Assembly: GCF_015704865.1 (NCBI RefSeq)
Contig: NZ_JADQTO010000005.1
Span: forward strand, 87,016 to 151,015
Source of the DNA: Actinoplanes aureus
GTDB taxonomy: Bacteria > Actinomycetota > Actinomycetes > Mycobacteriales > Micromonosporaceae
Length of the DNA: 64,000 bases
Direction: 5' to 3'
The translations under genes and the position numbers were made by a program. Below, piece after piece: positions 8,608-18,487 of the stretch (its first letter is position 1; each line of letters begins with the position of its first letter). The notes below the pieces were generated by a model that saw nothing but the letters and a program-made list of their open reading frames with translations, had not been told where the DNA came from and searched no databases.

Positions 8608-9618
8608 GTGGACAAGGTAACCCGTAGCCCGGCGATGACCGATGTCGCCCGGCTGGCCGGTGTTTCGCACCAGACCGTGTCCCGGGTTCTCAACGATCAT
8701 CCCAACGTCAAGGAGCAGACCCGCATCCGGGTCCGTGCCGCCATCGCCGAGCTCAACTACCGGCCCAACCGGGCGGCCCGGGCGCTCGTCACCGGCCGTT
8801 CCCAGCTGATCGGCGTGGTCGCCCGCAACAGCACGCTGTACGGGCCGGCGTCGATGCTCACCGAGTTCGAGCAGGCCGCCGCGGACGCCGGGTTCGCGGT
8901 GAGCGTCGGCAGCGTGCGGGAACTGGACCGGTCCTCGATCGCCTCGGTGGTCGAGCGGCACCTCGACCAGCGGGTGGCCGGCCTCGTGGTGATCGCGAAC
9001 ACCGCCTCCGCGATGGAGGCGCTCGCCGAGATCCCCGGCGACATGCCGGTGGTCTTCATCGACGGCGACCCGGCCAGCGGCCGGCCGGTGGTGACCGTGG
9101 ACCAGGTGGCCGGCGCGCGGGCGGCCACCCGGCACCTGCTGGACTTCGGGCACAAGACGGTCTGGCACGTCTCCGGGCCGACCGACTGGTTCGACTCGGC
9201 GGGGCGTATTCAGGGCTGGCGGCAGACCCTGGAGGAGGCCGGCGCCGAGGTGCCGCCGCTGCTGTCCGCCGACTGGTCGGCCGCCGAGGGCTACCGGGCG
9301 GGGCAGATGCTGGCCCGGATGCCCGAGGTCACGGCGATCTTCTGTGCGAACGATCACCTGGCGCTGGGGATCCTGCGGGCGCTGCACGAGCGCGGCCGGC
9401 GCGTTCCGCAGGACGTGAGCGTGGTCGGGTTCGACGACGTGCCCGAGGCGGCGTACTTCATTCCGCCGCTGACCACCGTCCGGCAGGCGTTCGGCGATGT
9501 GGCCCGGGCGGCGTTGACGCTGCTCCTGGGCCAGATGCGGGACGAACCGGACAGCCCGGACCACATCGTGGTGCCGCCGCAGCTGATCGTGCGGCAAAGT
9601 GTGGGCCACCCCGCCTAG
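8608..9618 (+). CDS. LacI-family transcriptional regulator of the arabinose locus
   Basis: A 336-residue LacI/GalR-type regulator. The N-terminal helix-turn-helix (MTDVARLAGVSHQTVSRVLN, about residues 10-29) is followed by the hinge (NYRPNRAARAL), then a periplasmic-binding-protein-like sensor domain with the usual V-V-G-F-D-D-V-P-E-A block near residue 270. GTG at 8608 is chosen because the HTH starts just inside and ACGAGG lies upstream; the open frame further upstream crosses the operator. It precedes the araA/ABC transporter genes in the same direction, and two matching operators (8525 and 9757) flank it, so it most likely represses itself and the arabinose operon, with the sugar as inducer. 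Confidence 0.92.
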   Translation: MDKVTRSPAMTDVARLAGVSHQTVSRVLNDHPNVKEQTRIRVRAAIAELNYRPNRAARALVTGRSQLIGVVARNSTLYGPASMLTEFEQAAADAGFAVSVGSVRELDRSSIASVVERHLDQRVAGLVVIANTASAMEALAEIPGDMPVVFIDGDPASGRPVVTVDQVAGARAATRHLLDFGHKTVWHVSGPTDWFDSAGRIQGWRQTLEEAGAEVPPLLSADWSAAEGYRAGQMLARMPEVTAIFCANDHLALGILRALHERGRRVPQDVSVVGFDDVPEAAYFIPPLTTVRQAFGDVARAALTLLLGQMRDEPDSPDHIVVPPQLIVRQSVGHPA

Positions 9619-9652
9619 GGGTGCTGTCGTGTGAACTTCCGTGGTGTTTAAT

Positions 9653-9670
9653 GTTCACCCGTGAGTGAAC
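9653..9670. repeat. Inverted repeat downstream of the LacI gene
   Basis: gttcac and gtgaac are separated by 6 nt. It differs from the two LacI-type operators. It could be a weak terminator or a site for another regulator; nothing decides between these. Confidence 0.3.
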
Positions 9671-9743
9671 CGGTGTGCCGACGAGACCGAGTTCGTAACC
9701 GTGCCGGGTTAAACGGCTGTTACCGCGTTGTTGCCGACAGCCG

Positions 9744-9771
9744 TTGACACGGCAATTGTTAGCGATAACAC
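9744..9771 (+). promoter_or_regulatory. araA operon promoter overlapped by operator O2
   Basis: A consensus -35 TTGACA (9744-9749) is followed after 16 nt by TAACAC (9766-9771). The LacI-type operator tgttagcgataaca (9757-9770) matches the palindrome at 8525-8538 in 13 of 14 positions, with only one unpaired position pair, and covers the spacer and -10. Binding there would block RNA polymerase directly. Confidence 0.75.
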
Positions 9772-9799
9772 TAACTCGCGATCCCACCGGAGGTGCCCT

Positions 9800-10024
9800 T
9801 TGACATACGTGATCGGCCGCGGCTTCGCACCGGCCTGGGCGTTGATCGAGAGTGCCGCCGCCGTCGCGCGTAAGATCATTGAGACGTTCATCCTGGCCGG
9901 CGGCCTGATGAAGAATCGCCTGCTCAAGCGGACTGACGCGGACGTGCACGACATGCCGCTCCCGGTGATCGCGTCCGAGCAGTGCCCGGAGCCGCACGCG
10001 ATCGCGCGACGCGCATCCGTTTGA
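9800..10024 (+). pseudogene. araB: Relic of the C-terminal part of L-ribulokinase (araB)
   Basis: A 74-codon ORF starts at a TTG 5 nt behind a strong GGAGGT site, directly after the arabinose promoter. Its translation carries unmistakable pieces of the ribulokinase C-terminus: ALIESAAAVARKIIETF matches the ALIE-T/A-TAFGAR-x-IIETF segment, and ILAGGLMKNRLL plus [15 protein letters not shown] match the FGGY-kinase signature AGGL-x-KN-x-LLMQIYADV-x-x-x-PL-x-VI-x-S-x-Q. About ten residues are missing between the two pieces, the expected G-P-A-L-G-S-A-I-H-A ending is scrambled, and the whole N-terminal kinase domain is absent. It cannot be a functional kinase. Whether it is still translated, and couples into araA 16 nt downstream, is open. 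Confidence 0.8.
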
Positions 10025-10040
10025 AGAACAGAGGAAGCCA

Positions 10041-11525
10041 ATGAACCCGCAGATCTGGTTCCTGACCGGAAGCCAGCATCTCTACGGCCCGGAGACCCTC
10101 CAGCAGGTCGCCGATCAGTCCGCCGAGATCCAGCGGACCCTGGCCGCAGGCGGACTGACCGCCGAGATCGTCGGCAAGCCCGTGCTGACCGACTCGGGTG
10201 CCATCAAGCGCCTGATGCAGGACGCCAACGCCGACGACGACTGCATCGGCGTGATCGCCTGGATGCACACGTTCTCGCCGGCCAAGATGTGGATCGGTGG
10301 GCTGGACGCGCTGCGCAAGCCGCTGCTGCACCTGCACACGCAGCACAACGTGTCGCTGCCGTGGGAGTCCATCGACATGGACTTCATGAACCTCAACCAG
10401 GCAGCGCACGGCGACCGGGAGTTCGGATACATCCAGGCCCGCCTCGGTGTGCCCCGCAAGGTGGTCGCCGGGCACGTCTCCGACCCGTCGGTGGTCTCCC
10501 GGATCGACGCCTGGGCGCGCGCCGCGACCGGCTTGCAGCACATGCGCGGCCTGCGGCTGGCCCGCTTCGGCGACAACATGCGGGACGTGGCGGTCACCGA
10601 GGGTGACAAGGTCGAGGCCGAGCTGCGCTTCGGTGTCTCGGTCAACACGTACGGGGTGAACGACCTGGTCGCCGTCGTGGACGCGGTGCCCGACCCGGAG
10701 ATCGACAAGCTGGTCGCGGAGTACCGGGACACCTACGAGATTGCGCCGTCGCTGCTCGGCGAGCGGCTCGACTCGCTGCGCTACGCCGCCCGGATCGAGG
10801 CCGGGCTGCGCCAGTTCCTCACCGAGGGCGGGTTCGGCGCGTTCACCACCAACTTCGAGGACCTGGGCGGGCTGCGCCAGCTGCCCGGCCTGGCCGTGCA
10901 GCGGCTGATGGCCGACGGGTACGGGTTCGGCGGCGAGGGCGACTGGAAGACCTCGGTGCTGGTCACGACCGTGAAAGCCATGGGCGCCGGCACCGGCCGC
11001 GGCACCTCGTTCATGGAGGACTACACCTACCACTTCGGGCCGGGTGAGCCGAAGATCCTCGGCGCGCACATGCTCGAGGTCTGCCCCTCGATCGCGTCCG
11101 GCCGGCCCCGGGCCGAGATCCACCCGCTCGGCATCGGCGGCCGCGAGGACCCGGTCCGCCTGGTCTTCGACGCGGCACCCGGCCCGGCCGTGGTCCTGGG
11201 CATGGCCGACATGGGCGACCGGTTCCGGCTGGTCGGCAACGAGATCGAGGTGATACCGCCGGACCAGCCGCTGCCCAATTTGCCGGTGGCCCGCGCGGTA
11301 TGGAAGCCTGCGCCGTCGTTGTCGACGTCGGCCGAGTGCTGGATCACAGCCGGCGGACCGCACCACACCGTGCTCACGCAAGCGGTCGGCGCGGAGACAT
11401 TGCGCGATTTCGCGGAAATGGCGCAGACCGAGCTGCTAATGATCGATAGCCGCACCACCCCGGACGGCTTCGCCGACCGGGTGCGCTGGAACCAGGCGTA
11501 CTACCGCCTCGCCCGGCCCCTGTAG
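10041..11525 (+). CDS. araA: L-arabinose isomerase
   Basis: A 494-residue protein close to the usual 500 of AraA. It begins [14 protein letters not shown], the family's hallmark N-terminus, and contains [25 protein letters not shown], and the metal-binding region [11 protein letters not shown] in the expected place. It converts L-arabinose to L-ribulose in the cytoplasm using Mn2+. The ATG at 10041 has GAGGAAG 7 nt upstream. It is the first intact structural gene of an operon with an ABC importer and is preceded by an araB relic, so the next two pathway steps (kinase and epimerase) must be encoded elsewhere if the pathway works. Confidence 0.97.
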   Translation: MNPQIWFLTGSQHLYGPETLQQVADQSAEIQRTLAAGGLTAEIVGKPVLTDSGAIKRLMQDANADDDCIGVIAWMHTFSPAKMWIGGLDALRKPLLHLHTQHNVSLPWESIDMDFMNLNQAAHGDREFGYIQARLGVPRKVVAGHVSDPSVVSRIDAWARAATGLQHMRGLRLARFGDNMRDVAVTEGDKVEAELRFGVSVNTYGVNDLVAVVDAVPDPEIDKLVAEYRDTYEIAPSLLGERLDSLRYAARIEAGLRQFLTEGGFGAFTTNFEDLGGLRQLPGLAVQRLMADGYGFGGEGDWKTSVLVTTVKAMGAGTGRGTSFMEDYTYHFGPGEPKILGAHMLEVCPSIASGRPRAEIHPLGIGGREDPVRLVFDAAPGPAVVLGMADMGDRFRLVGNEIEVIPPDQPLPNLPVARAVWKPAPSLSTSAECWITAGGPHHTVLTQAVGAETLRDFAEMAQTELLMIDSRTTPDGFADRVRWNQAYYRLARPL

Positions 11526-11552
11526 TACCGGTCTCAAAGAGGAGAAGACAAC

Positions 11553-12680
11553 GTGAAATACCCCCGCCTCGCGGCAGTAGTGACCGCCGCGTCCCTGGTC
11601 GCCACGATGGCCGCCTGCGGTTCGTCGGAGAAGACCACCGACAAGGAGGCCGGCAGCGGTGACACTGCGGGCGCCCTGGTCGGCATCACCATGCCGACCC
11701 GTTCCTCGGAGCGGTGGATCGCCGACGGTGACAACCTGAAGAAGCAGCTGGAGGGCCTCGGCTACAAGGTCGACCTCCAGTACGCCGAGGACAACATCCC
11801 GACGCAGACCCAGCAGCTGGACAACCAGATCACCAAGGGCGCCAAGCTGCTGATCATCGCGTCGATCGACGGCACCGCGATCACCACCCAGCTGGAGAAC
11901 GCGAAGGCCAACAACATCCCGGTCATCGCCTACGACCGGCTCATCCGGGACAGCCCGAACGTGGACTACTACGCCACGTTCGACAACTTCAAGGTCGGTG
12001 TGCAGCAGGCCACCTCGCTGCTGACCGGTCTGAAGGTGCTCAACGCGGACGGCAGCGCCGGCACCGCCAAGGGCCCGCTGAACGTCGAGCTGTTCGCCGG
12101 CTCGCCGGACGACAACAACGCCACCTTCTTCTTCAACGGCGCCATGAGCGTTCTGCAGCCGCAGATCGACAAGGGCACGATCGTGGTGAAGAGCGGTCAG
12201 ACCAAGTTCGACACCGTGGCGACGCTGCGCTGGGACCCGGCGACCGCGCAGAAGCGCATGGAGAACCTGCTGACCTCCACCTACAAGGGTGGCACCAAGG
12301 TCGACGGTGTGCTCTCGCCGTACGACGGCATCTCGATCGGTATCCTCTCGGCGCTGAAGTCGAGCGGCTACGGCACCGGTGCGCAGCCGTACCCGATCGT
12401 CACCGGCCAGGACGCCGAGGTCGCGTCGGTCAAGTCGATCATCGCGGGTGAGCAGTACTCCACCATCTACAAGGACACCCGCCAGCTGGCCAAGGTGACC
12501 GGCGAGATGGCCGACGCGGTGCTCAAGGGCCAGACCCCGACCACCAACAACAACAAGGACTACGACAACGGCAAGAAGGTCGTCCCGTCCCAGCTGTTGG
12601 AGTCGATCATTGTCGACAAGAGCAACTACCAGAAGGAGCTCGTCGACAGCGGTTACTACACGGCCGACCAGTTGAAGTGA
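11553..12680 (+). CDS. chvE: ChvE-type sugar ABC transporter substrate-binding lipoprotein
   Basis: A 375-residue periplasmic-binding-protein-type receptor. A signal sequence ends in a lipobox with Cys22 (V-A-T-M-A-A-C), so it should be anchored to the outer face of the membrane. The body matches the ChvE/multiple-monosaccharide family: [13 protein letters not shown] near the start, I-P-V-I-A-Y-D-R-L, and [10 protein letters not shown]. The GTG at 11553 follows an AAAGAGGAG site. Gene order receptor - ATPase - permease downstream of araA suggests that it binds L-arabinose or a related pentose; the specificity is inferred from context. A stable hairpin after the gene probably raises its expression over the downstream transporter genes. 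Confidence 0.92.
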   Translation: MKYPRLAAVVTAASLVATMAACGSSEKTTDKEAGSGDTAGALVGITMPTRSSERWIADGDNLKKQLEGLGYKVDLQYAEDNIPTQTQQLDNQITKGAKLLIIASIDGTAITTQLENAKANNIPVIAYDRLIRDSPNVDYYATFDNFKVGVQQATSLLTGLKVLNADGSAGTAKGPLNVELFAGSPDDNNATFFFNGAMSVLQPQIDKGTIVVKSGQTKFDTVATLRWDPATAQKRMENLLTSTYKGGTKVDGVLSPYDGISIGILSALKSSGYGTGAQPYPIVTGQDAEVASVKSIIAGEQYSTIYKDTRQLAKVTGEMADAVLKGQTPTTNNNKDYDNGKKVVPSQLLESIIVDKSNYQKELVDSGYYTADQLK

Positions 12681-12690
12681 TCCGGGCTCC

Positions 12691-12721
12691 GCGCCCCGCC
12701 CGACCCCAGCGGGCGGGGCGC
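12691..12721 (+). terminator. Intercistronic hairpin between receptor and ATPase genes
   Basis: A perfect 12-bp GC stem (gcgccccgcccg with cgggcggggcgc) with a 7-nt loop lies 10 nt after the receptor stop and 44 nt before the ATPase start. Such hairpins protect or partly terminate the upstream message and make the receptor more abundant than the membrane components. Confidence 0.7.
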
Positions 12722-12765
12722 GGCCTACCCGGCTGAGGAGCCACCCCCGGCCCATAGGAGGGTCA

Positions 12766-14297
<1,532 letters not shown>

Positions 14298-14301
<4 letters not shown>

Positions 14302-15551
14302 CGGTCGCACCTACCAACGCCGACCTCAGCGTCGGCGGCACGGGCCCGTCCGCGCCCAAGCCCGGCAAGGCCGGCTTCAAGCTGGGCTTCGACATGAAGT
14401 CGAGCGGCATCTACATCGCGTTCGCGCTGATCGTCGTGCTGTTCACGGTGCTCACCGGCGGCGACATGCTGGCGCCGCAGAACATCAGCAACATCATCGT
14501 CCAGAACTCGTACATCCTGGTTCTGGCGATCGGCATGATCCTGATCATCATCGCCGGGCACATCGACCTGTCGGTCGGCTCGGTGGTGGCCGCGTGCGGC
14601 GCGTTCTCCGCGGTCATGATGGTCAACTGGGATCTGCCCTGGCCGATCGCGGTCATCGCGACCCTCGCCTTCGGTGCGGTCATCGGCGCCTGGCAGGGCT
14701 ACTGGGTGGCGTACTTCGGCATCCCCGCCTTCATCGTGACCCTGGCCGGCATGCTGCTGTTCCGCGCGATCACCCTGATGATCCTGGGTAACCAGGGCAT
14801 CGGCCCGTTCCCGGAAGAGGTCCGCACCCTCGCCAACGGGTTCACCAACGGCTTCCTCGGCAACGTCGGCCTCGGCGCGCTCGGCGGCGCCGACCTGTTC
14901 AGCATCATCGTCGGCCTGGCCGTCGTCGTCGGCATCGCGGTCGTGCAGTGGCGCACCCGGGCCGGCCGGCTCCGCTACAACCAGGCCGTCGACCCGATGT
15001 GGCTGTTCGCCGTCAAGGTCGCCGTCCCGGCCGTACTGGTCATGTTCGTGATCGTGCAGCTGGCCCGCTTCCGCAACCTGCCGTGGGTGCTCGTGCTGCT
15101 CGCGGTCCTGGTGGTCGGCTACACCCTGGTTACCAACCGGGCCGTCTTCGGCCGCCAGATCTACGCCGTCGGCGGCAACCTGCAGGCCGCGACGCTCTCC
15201 GGCGTCAAGGTCAAGTCGGTGGTGTTCTGGCTGTTCGTCAACATGGGCGTGCTCTCCGCGCTCGCCGGCATCATCTTCGCCGGCCGCCTCAACCAGGCCA
15301 ACCCGACCGCGGGCAACAGCTTCGAGCTGGACGCCATCGCGGCCGCGTTCATCGGCGGCGCCGCGGTTCAGGGTGGTGTCGGCAAGGTGGTCGGCGCCAT
15401 CACCGGCGGTCTGATCATGGGTGTCATCAACAACGGCATGAGCCTGATCGGCGCGGAATCCGAGGAGGTCATGCTCGTCAAGGGCGCCGTCCTGCTCGCC
15501 GCGGTCGCCTTCGACGTCTGGTCGAAGCGCCGCACGTCCGCCGCCCGCTGA
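14298..15551 (+). CDS. mmsB: Sugar ABC transporter permease (MmsB/GguB type)
   Basis: A 417-residue integral membrane protein with about ten or more hydrophobic segments and the CUT2 permease signature [12 protein letters not shown] (about residues 90-101), followed later by G-G-N-L-Q-A-A-x-L-S-G-V-K-V and [14 protein letters not shown]. It forms the transmembrane channel of the sugar importer encoded with the receptor and ATPase genes. The GTG start overlaps the ATPase stop. The first ~35 residues are Gly/Pro/Lys-rich and cytoplasmic. It is the last gene of the operon and is followed by a strong terminator. Confidence 0.94.
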
Positions 15552-15555
15552 AAGA

Positions 15556-15593
15556 CGTGCCGCCCTGGTCCAGGGCCTTGGCAGGGCGGCACG
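15556..15593 (+). terminator. Terminator of the arabinose operon
   Basis: A 12-bp stem (cgtgccgccctg with cagggcggcacg) with a 14-nt loop starts 5 nt after the permease stop. Confidence 0.75.
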
Positions 15594-15596
15594 AAC

Positions 15597-15623
15597 GGGG
15601 CCGGTGCGTCATGCACCGGCCCC
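15597..15623 (-). terminator. Terminator of the DUF1800-DUF1501 operon
   Basis: An 11-bp stem (ggggccggtgc with gcaccggcccc) and 5-nt loop sits 26 nt beyond the stop of the minus-strand DUF1501 gene. It is directly adjacent to the plus-strand terminator, so each convergent operon has its own hairpin. Confidence 0.7.
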
Positions 15624-15649
15624 CTTCGCGTTCCGGTGGTGTCCCGCGG

Positions 15650-16861
15650 TCAGCGAGCGGCGGCCAGGCCGAACGAGGAGGGCTTCACGCCGGGGAAGAC
15701 CGTGTCGAGGGCACCCAGGCCGCAGCGTTTCTGCAGGACCTCGCCGATCACCGAGCGGTAGTCGGTGGTGGCCGCGAGATCGCCGGCGATCAGCGCGCCC
15801 GGCGCCAGGCTCGGCCAGTCCGTGTAGACCTTGCCGCCGCGTACGCCGCCGCCGAGCAGCAGCATGGCGTTGCCGTGGCCGTGGTCGGTGCCGTGCGAGG
15901 CGTTCTCCTGCACGCGGCGGCCGAACTCGCTGATGGTCAGCACGGTCACGTTCTTCATCTCGGCGCCGAGGTCGGTGACGAAGGCGGCCAGCGCCTGGGA
16001 CAGCTCGGTCAGGTTGTCGTGCATGCGCTGGCCCTTCACCGCGGTGCCCAGGCCCTGGTGCATGTCCCAGTCGCCGCAGTCGACGGCGGCGGTGACCAGA
16101 CCGGTTTTCGCCTTGATCAGGCGGGCGACGTCGCGGAGGGCGGCGGCCAGGTCGGTGCCGGGATAGACGGCGCCGTTCGCGGGGGAGTAGGCCGCGGCCT
16201 TCACCTTGCCGGTCGCGGACAGCGCCCGGTCGGCGGCCACCGCGGAAGCGGCGAGGTGGGGCGGCGCGTCCGCGTACATCGCCCGCAGCGCGGCCGCGAG
16301 CGGGCGCTTGCCGTCGCCGGCCAGGGTGATGTCGTCGACCGCGCTCATCGAGATGTCGGCGCTGGGGCCGGCCAGGATCCGGGCCGGCATGGCCCGGCCG
16401 AGCGAGACCCCGGCGAGCGGGCCGGTGGCGCCGGTGAGGCCGAGCATGCGGTCCAGCCAGCCGGTACGGATCGACGTGCCGGGCGCGGCGTTCTCCATCG
16501 CGTCCATGGCGGCGAAGTGCGAGCGGGTCGGGTCCGGCTGGCCCACCGCGTGCACGGCGGCCATCTTGCCGGCCTGCCACTGCGGGAGCAGCGGGGCCAG
16601 CGCCGGGTGCAGGCCGAACGTCCCGTCCCCGGCGATCACCTGGCTCTTGGGTATACCGATGTCCGGCCGCGCCTTGTAGTAGTGCGGATCGCCGATCGGG
16701 GCGATCGCCGACAGCCCGTCGAAGCCACCGCGCAGCGAGACCACCACCAGGGTGTCCCCGGTGTAGGTGCCGGAGGCGTACGCGAGCCGGGTGCTGAGGG
16801 TCGCGCTGGCGAGACCGGCGCACGCACCGGCGGCGAGGACGCTGCGGCGGCTGAAACCCAT
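15650..16861 (-). CDS. Tat-exported DUF1501 family protein
   Basis: A 403-residue protein. The N-terminus M-G-F-S-R-R-S-V-L-A-A-G is a twin-arginine signal and is followed by a hydrophobic stretch ending near residue 30, so export in folded form is expected. The body has DUF1501 features: L-V-V-V-S-L-R-G-G-F-D-G-L-S, H-P-A-L-A-P-L, D-P-T-R-S-H-F-A-A-M-D, D-W-D-M-H, L-T-I-S-E-F-G-R-R and D-H-G-H-G-N-A. The family has an alkaline-phosphatase-like fold with conserved Asp/His metal ligands; its biological role is not settled. The ATG at 16861 has GAGGTGATC upstream. It lies 5 nt behind a DUF1800 gene; the two families are typically paired, and a long open frame that joins them is only an overlap in another frame. 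Confidence 0.92.
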   Translation of the reverse strand: MGFSRRSVLAAGACAGLASATLSTRLAYASGTYTGDTLVVVSLRGGFDGLSAIAPIGDPHYYKARPDIGIPKSQVIAGDGTFGLHPALAPLLPQWQAGKMAAVHAVGQPDPTRSHFAAMDAMENAAPGTSIRTGWLDRMLGLTGATGPLAGVSLGRAMPARILAGPSADISMSAVDDITLAGDGKRPLAAALRAMYADAPPHLAASAVAADRALSATGKVKAAAYSPANGAVYPGTDLAAALRDVARLIKAKTGLVTAAVDCGDWDMHQGLGTAVKGQRMHDNLTELSQALAAFVTDLGAEMKNVTVLTISEFGRRVQENASHGTDHGHGNAMLLLGGGVRGGKVYTDWPSLAPGALIAGDLAATTDYRSVIGEVLQKRCGLGALDTVFPGVKPSSFGLAAAR

Positions 16862-16866
16862 GATGA

Positions 16867-18372
16867 TCACCTCAAAGCGAACGACGGCGAGTCCAGGACG
16901 AGTGCGATCAGGTACGGCGCGGAGCCGGCGAGCGACTTGTCCTTGGCGGTCAGAGGACTGGTCGGCAGCTTGTCCGCGACACTGAGCACGGCCGCGGTGT
17001 GCGCCGCCGGCAACTTGGAACCGGTGAGGCGTACCGCCAGCGCGTCGACGAGCGCCCCATAGGTGCCGGGCAGCACCGGGACCAGCGACTTCAGCAGGTC
17101 GGCCGGGCGGGTGAGCTGCTTCGGGTACCAGCCGGTGGCCAGGTTGAGGTGCAGGTTGCAGCGCAGCAGGAACGCCGCCGGGGACGCCCAGACGGCGGCC
17201 ACGTCCGGGTAGCCGTTCGGCGGGCCCCAGCGGAACGGGGCGTTGCCGGCGTCGGTCAGGGCGTTGTAGAGCGCGTCGAGCGACTTGACCCCGGACGCGT
17301 CCGGCGACAGGCCCAGTACGCGTACCGTCGCGACCAGGTCCTCGAAGGGGGTGCGGGTCTTCTGCCCCACCGAGGCGGCGAACTCCGGCGACGTGAACAG
17401 CGCGCGGAGCACCGGCACGATCGCGGTGTCGTTCGCGAGGTAGACGTCCGCGAGACGGGCGACCAGCGCCGCCGGCGGCTCGTCGGCGACGAAACGCACG
17501 CACAGCTTGTGGGCGATCCGCGTCGCGGTGGCGCGGTGCCGGGCCAGGTGGTCCAGGAACGCCAGCGCGGCGCCCTCGCCGTCGGTCGCGGCGTTGACGT
17601 GCTTGAAGCCGAGAAGCTCGACCGCGCCGGTGGCGTGGCGGGACGCGTCGTAGGTGTACCCGCCGGACTTGCCGACGGTCATGCCGGTGAGCAGCCGGGC
17701 CGCGGCCAGGACGTCCTTCTCGCTGTGGGCGAGGCCGACGGTGTGCAGCTCCATCAGCTCGCGGGCGTAGTTCTCGTTCGGGTGCGCCTTGGTCGACGAG
17801 CGCTGGTCCAGGTACGTCAGCATGGCCGGGTGCCGGGCGCTGGCCTTGAGCATGTCGGCGAACTTGCCGAACGCGTGCTTGCGGATGACCTGGGCGTCGT
17901 AGTCGCCACGGGTGTCCCAGACGCCGCTGGACGGTGCGGCGACGTGCAGGTGGTTGGCCCAGAACGCGACGGCCGACTCGAACAGCTGCCGGTTGCTCCA
18001 CGCGGCCCGGGCGATCGCCGCCCGCCCCAGCTGCCCGAACGCCTCGTAGGAGTGCACCGGCAGCTTCGCCCGCACCACCGAAGCGGAGGCGTTCGCCAGC
18101 GGCAGCCGGGCCAGGACCTTGTCGCAGACCGCGTCGTCGATCTTCGCCGGCGCGAACTGCCGGTCCAGCCAGCCGTCGACGCCGAGCTTGCGGGCCTCGG
18201 CCAGCGACGCCGGCGTGGCGCCGAAGGTGGCACGCCGCAGCAGGTGAGCGACGAGGTCGTCACCGAGCAGCTTCTGGTCGGAAGCGGCCGAGGCGGGCGT
18301 GGAGACGCTCAGACCGGTGGCGGTCAGAGCGACGGCGGCAACGGATCCGGCGAGCAAGGTACGTCGGGTCAT
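16867..18372 (-). CDS. Tat-exported DUF1800 family protein
   Basis: A 501-residue protein starting M-T-R-R-T-L-L-A-G, a twin-arginine signal that ends around residue 30 (A-S-A-A). DUF1800 features are visible: L-L-R-R-A-T-F-G-A-T-P near the start, a central F-W-A-N-H-L-H-V, Y-L-D-Q-R-S-S-T-K-A-H-P-N-E-N-Y-A-R-E-L-M-E-L-H-T-V-G (the most conserved block of the family), and W-G-P-P-N-G-Y-P-D. The pair DUF1800-DUF1501 recurs widely in bacteria, presumably as interacting exported proteins; enzymatic activity is unproven. The longer open frame to 18483 is rejected because the Tat motif fixes the start at 18372. Confidence 0.92.
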   Translation of the reverse strand: MTRRTLLAGSVAAVALTATGLSVSTPASAASDQKLLGDDLVAHLLRRATFGATPASLAEARKLGVDGWLDRQFAPAKIDDAVCDKVLARLPLANASASVVRAKLPVHSYEAFGQLGRAAIARAAWSNRQLFESAVAFWANHLHVAAPSSGVWDTRGDYDAQVIRKHAFGKFADMLKASARHPAMLTYLDQRSSTKAHPNENYARELMELHTVGLAHSEKDVLAAARLLTGMTVGKSGGYTYDASRHATGAVELLGFKHVNAATDGEGAALAFLDHLARHRATATRIAHKLCVRFVADEPPAALVARLADVYLANDTAIVPVLRALFTSPEFAASVGQKTRTPFEDLVATVRVLGLSPDASGVKSLDALYNALTDAGNAPFRWGPPNGYPDVAAVWASPAAFLLRCNLHLNLATGWYPKQLTRPADLLKSLVPVLPGTYGALVDALAVRLTGSKLPAAHTAAVLSVADKLPTSPLTAKDKSLAGSAPYLIALVLDSPSFALR

Positions 18373-18474
18373 GCCCGAAGGTTCGGCCTGCCCAGAGAGA
18401 TCCCGCGCCGCTGCACCCGTTAACAACGCTCTCGCAATCCGGACGCACCCGTGTCCCCGGCAGGCCCTCGGACG

Positions 18475-18480
18475 TAGGCT
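18475..18480 (+). promoter_or_regulatory. Putative -10 hexamer for leaderless ROK transcript
   Basis: TAGGCT ends 7 nt before the GTG at 18488, with no Shine-Dalgarno sequence between, matching the leaderless pattern seen at several other genes of this window. Confidence 0.5.
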
Positions 18481-18487
18481 CAAGCCC

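Noticed and set aside
9653..9670. gttcac/gtgaac inverted repeat as a third LacI operator
   Set aside because: Its sequence does not match the two tgttaNcgataaca sites; kept only as an unassigned repeat.
15650..18001. Single 783-codon minus-strand frame joining DUF1501 to upstream sequence
   Set aside because: The DUF1800 gene occupies the upstream part in another frame with its own Tat signal; the DUF1501 start is fixed at 16861 by a Tat motif and ribosome-binding site.
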